Source: CAIMZW01 sp037142435 (GTDB lineage: Bacteria > Actinomycetota > Actinomycetes > Nanopelagicales > Nanopelagicaceae). From it: a stretch of DNA of 5,215 bases. Shown piece after piece: positions 5,077 to 5,215 of the stretch. Below the pieces are notes generated by a model. That model was not told the origin of the DNA, did no database searches, and saw only the letters and a list, made by a program, of their open reading frames with translations. A program made the translations under genes and the position numbers. Every line of letters begins with the position of its first letter. Position 1 is the first letter of the stretch. The stretch covers positions 1 to 5,215 of the forward strand of contig JBAXAO010000069.1 of NCBI GenBank assembly GCA_037142435.1. Direction: 5' to 3'.

Positions 5077-5119
5077 CCTGCAATCCTGCAACGGAGCGAA
5101 GTAGGAGTCAAGATCTCCT
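5076..5119 (-). promoter_or_regulatory. Putative promoter of the membrane-protein gene with tandem 8-bp repeat
   Basis: On the minus strand TTGACT (5111-5106) and CAGGAT (5088-5083) are separated by 17 nt, and the -10-like element ends 6 nt before the ATG, as for a leaderless message. The -35 is strong and the -10 poor. The same stretch contains a perfect tandem repeat of TTGCAGGA (5091-5084 and 5083-5076) that supplies the only AGGA near the start. A 5-bp inverted repeat, AGGAG (5103-5107) with CTCCT (5115-5119), brackets the -35. Confidence 0.4.
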
Positions 5120-5215
5120 TTATTTAAGTCATATTTCTAGCGCGTTGAAGCGACCGGTCTAACATCGATTCCGTCAGCTTTCCCGTGAATGTGTTCTGCT
5201 GGCTAGGGTGATAAC

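Noticed and set aside
5095..5120. AAGGAG near 5121-5116 with a TTG 3 nt later on the minus strand
   Set aside because: The spacing is too short for initiation, the frame differs from the membrane-protein gene, and the resulting peptide is short; the TTG is more likely part of a -35 element.

Overview
The window reads as chromosomal DNA from a bacterium of moderate GC content. My best guess is a low-GC, freshwater-type actinobacterium. That guess is inference: it rests on the remembered N-terminus of an actinobacterial Bax-inhibitor-1/YccA protein at the left edge, on several start codons placed as for leaderless mRNAs, and on general protein flavour. No rRNA or other phylogenetic marker is present to settle it.

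Left half (minus strand, 2359 down to 246): a tight three-gene sulfur operon. It encodes a sulfide:quinone oxidoreductase-like flavoprotein, a DsrC/TusE-family protein with a single C-terminal cysteine, and a DsrE2-family protein. Each junction uses the sequence TAAGGAG as both the stop codon of one gene and the Shine-Dalgarno site of the next, so the three products are almost certainly made together. The likely logic is that the flavoprotein oxidises sulfide or another reduced sulfur compound at the membrane and the two small cysteine proteins carry or accept the resulting persulfide sulfur. Beyond the operon (positions 1-245) lies a structured leader with a strong hairpin and a 15-bp palindrome. 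After it come a good ribosome site and the first nine codons of a minus-strand gene cut by the window edge.

Middle: a CorA-type Mg2+/divalent cation channel on the minus strand (3488 to 2517), then a divergent 60-residue zinc-ribbon protein (3644-3826, plus strand). Next is a minus-strand tRNA gene (3933 to 3861) with anticodon UAA. This predicts leucine, but the variable loop is only 5 nt, unlike the long arm of ordinary bacterial tRNA-Leu.

Right part: just past the tRNA is a type II toxin-antitoxin pair (Phd/YefM-like antitoxin 4058-4306, RelE/ParE-like toxin 4303-4560) whose reading frames overlap by four bases. Its promoter region is tiled by three abutting palindromes, the last ending on the A of the antitoxin start codon. 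A convergent gene for a small membrane-anchored protein of unknown function follows (5076 to 4588). The tRNA, toxin-antitoxin pair and orphan membrane protein together look like a small accessory patch, though I see no integrase, att repeat or insertion sequence.
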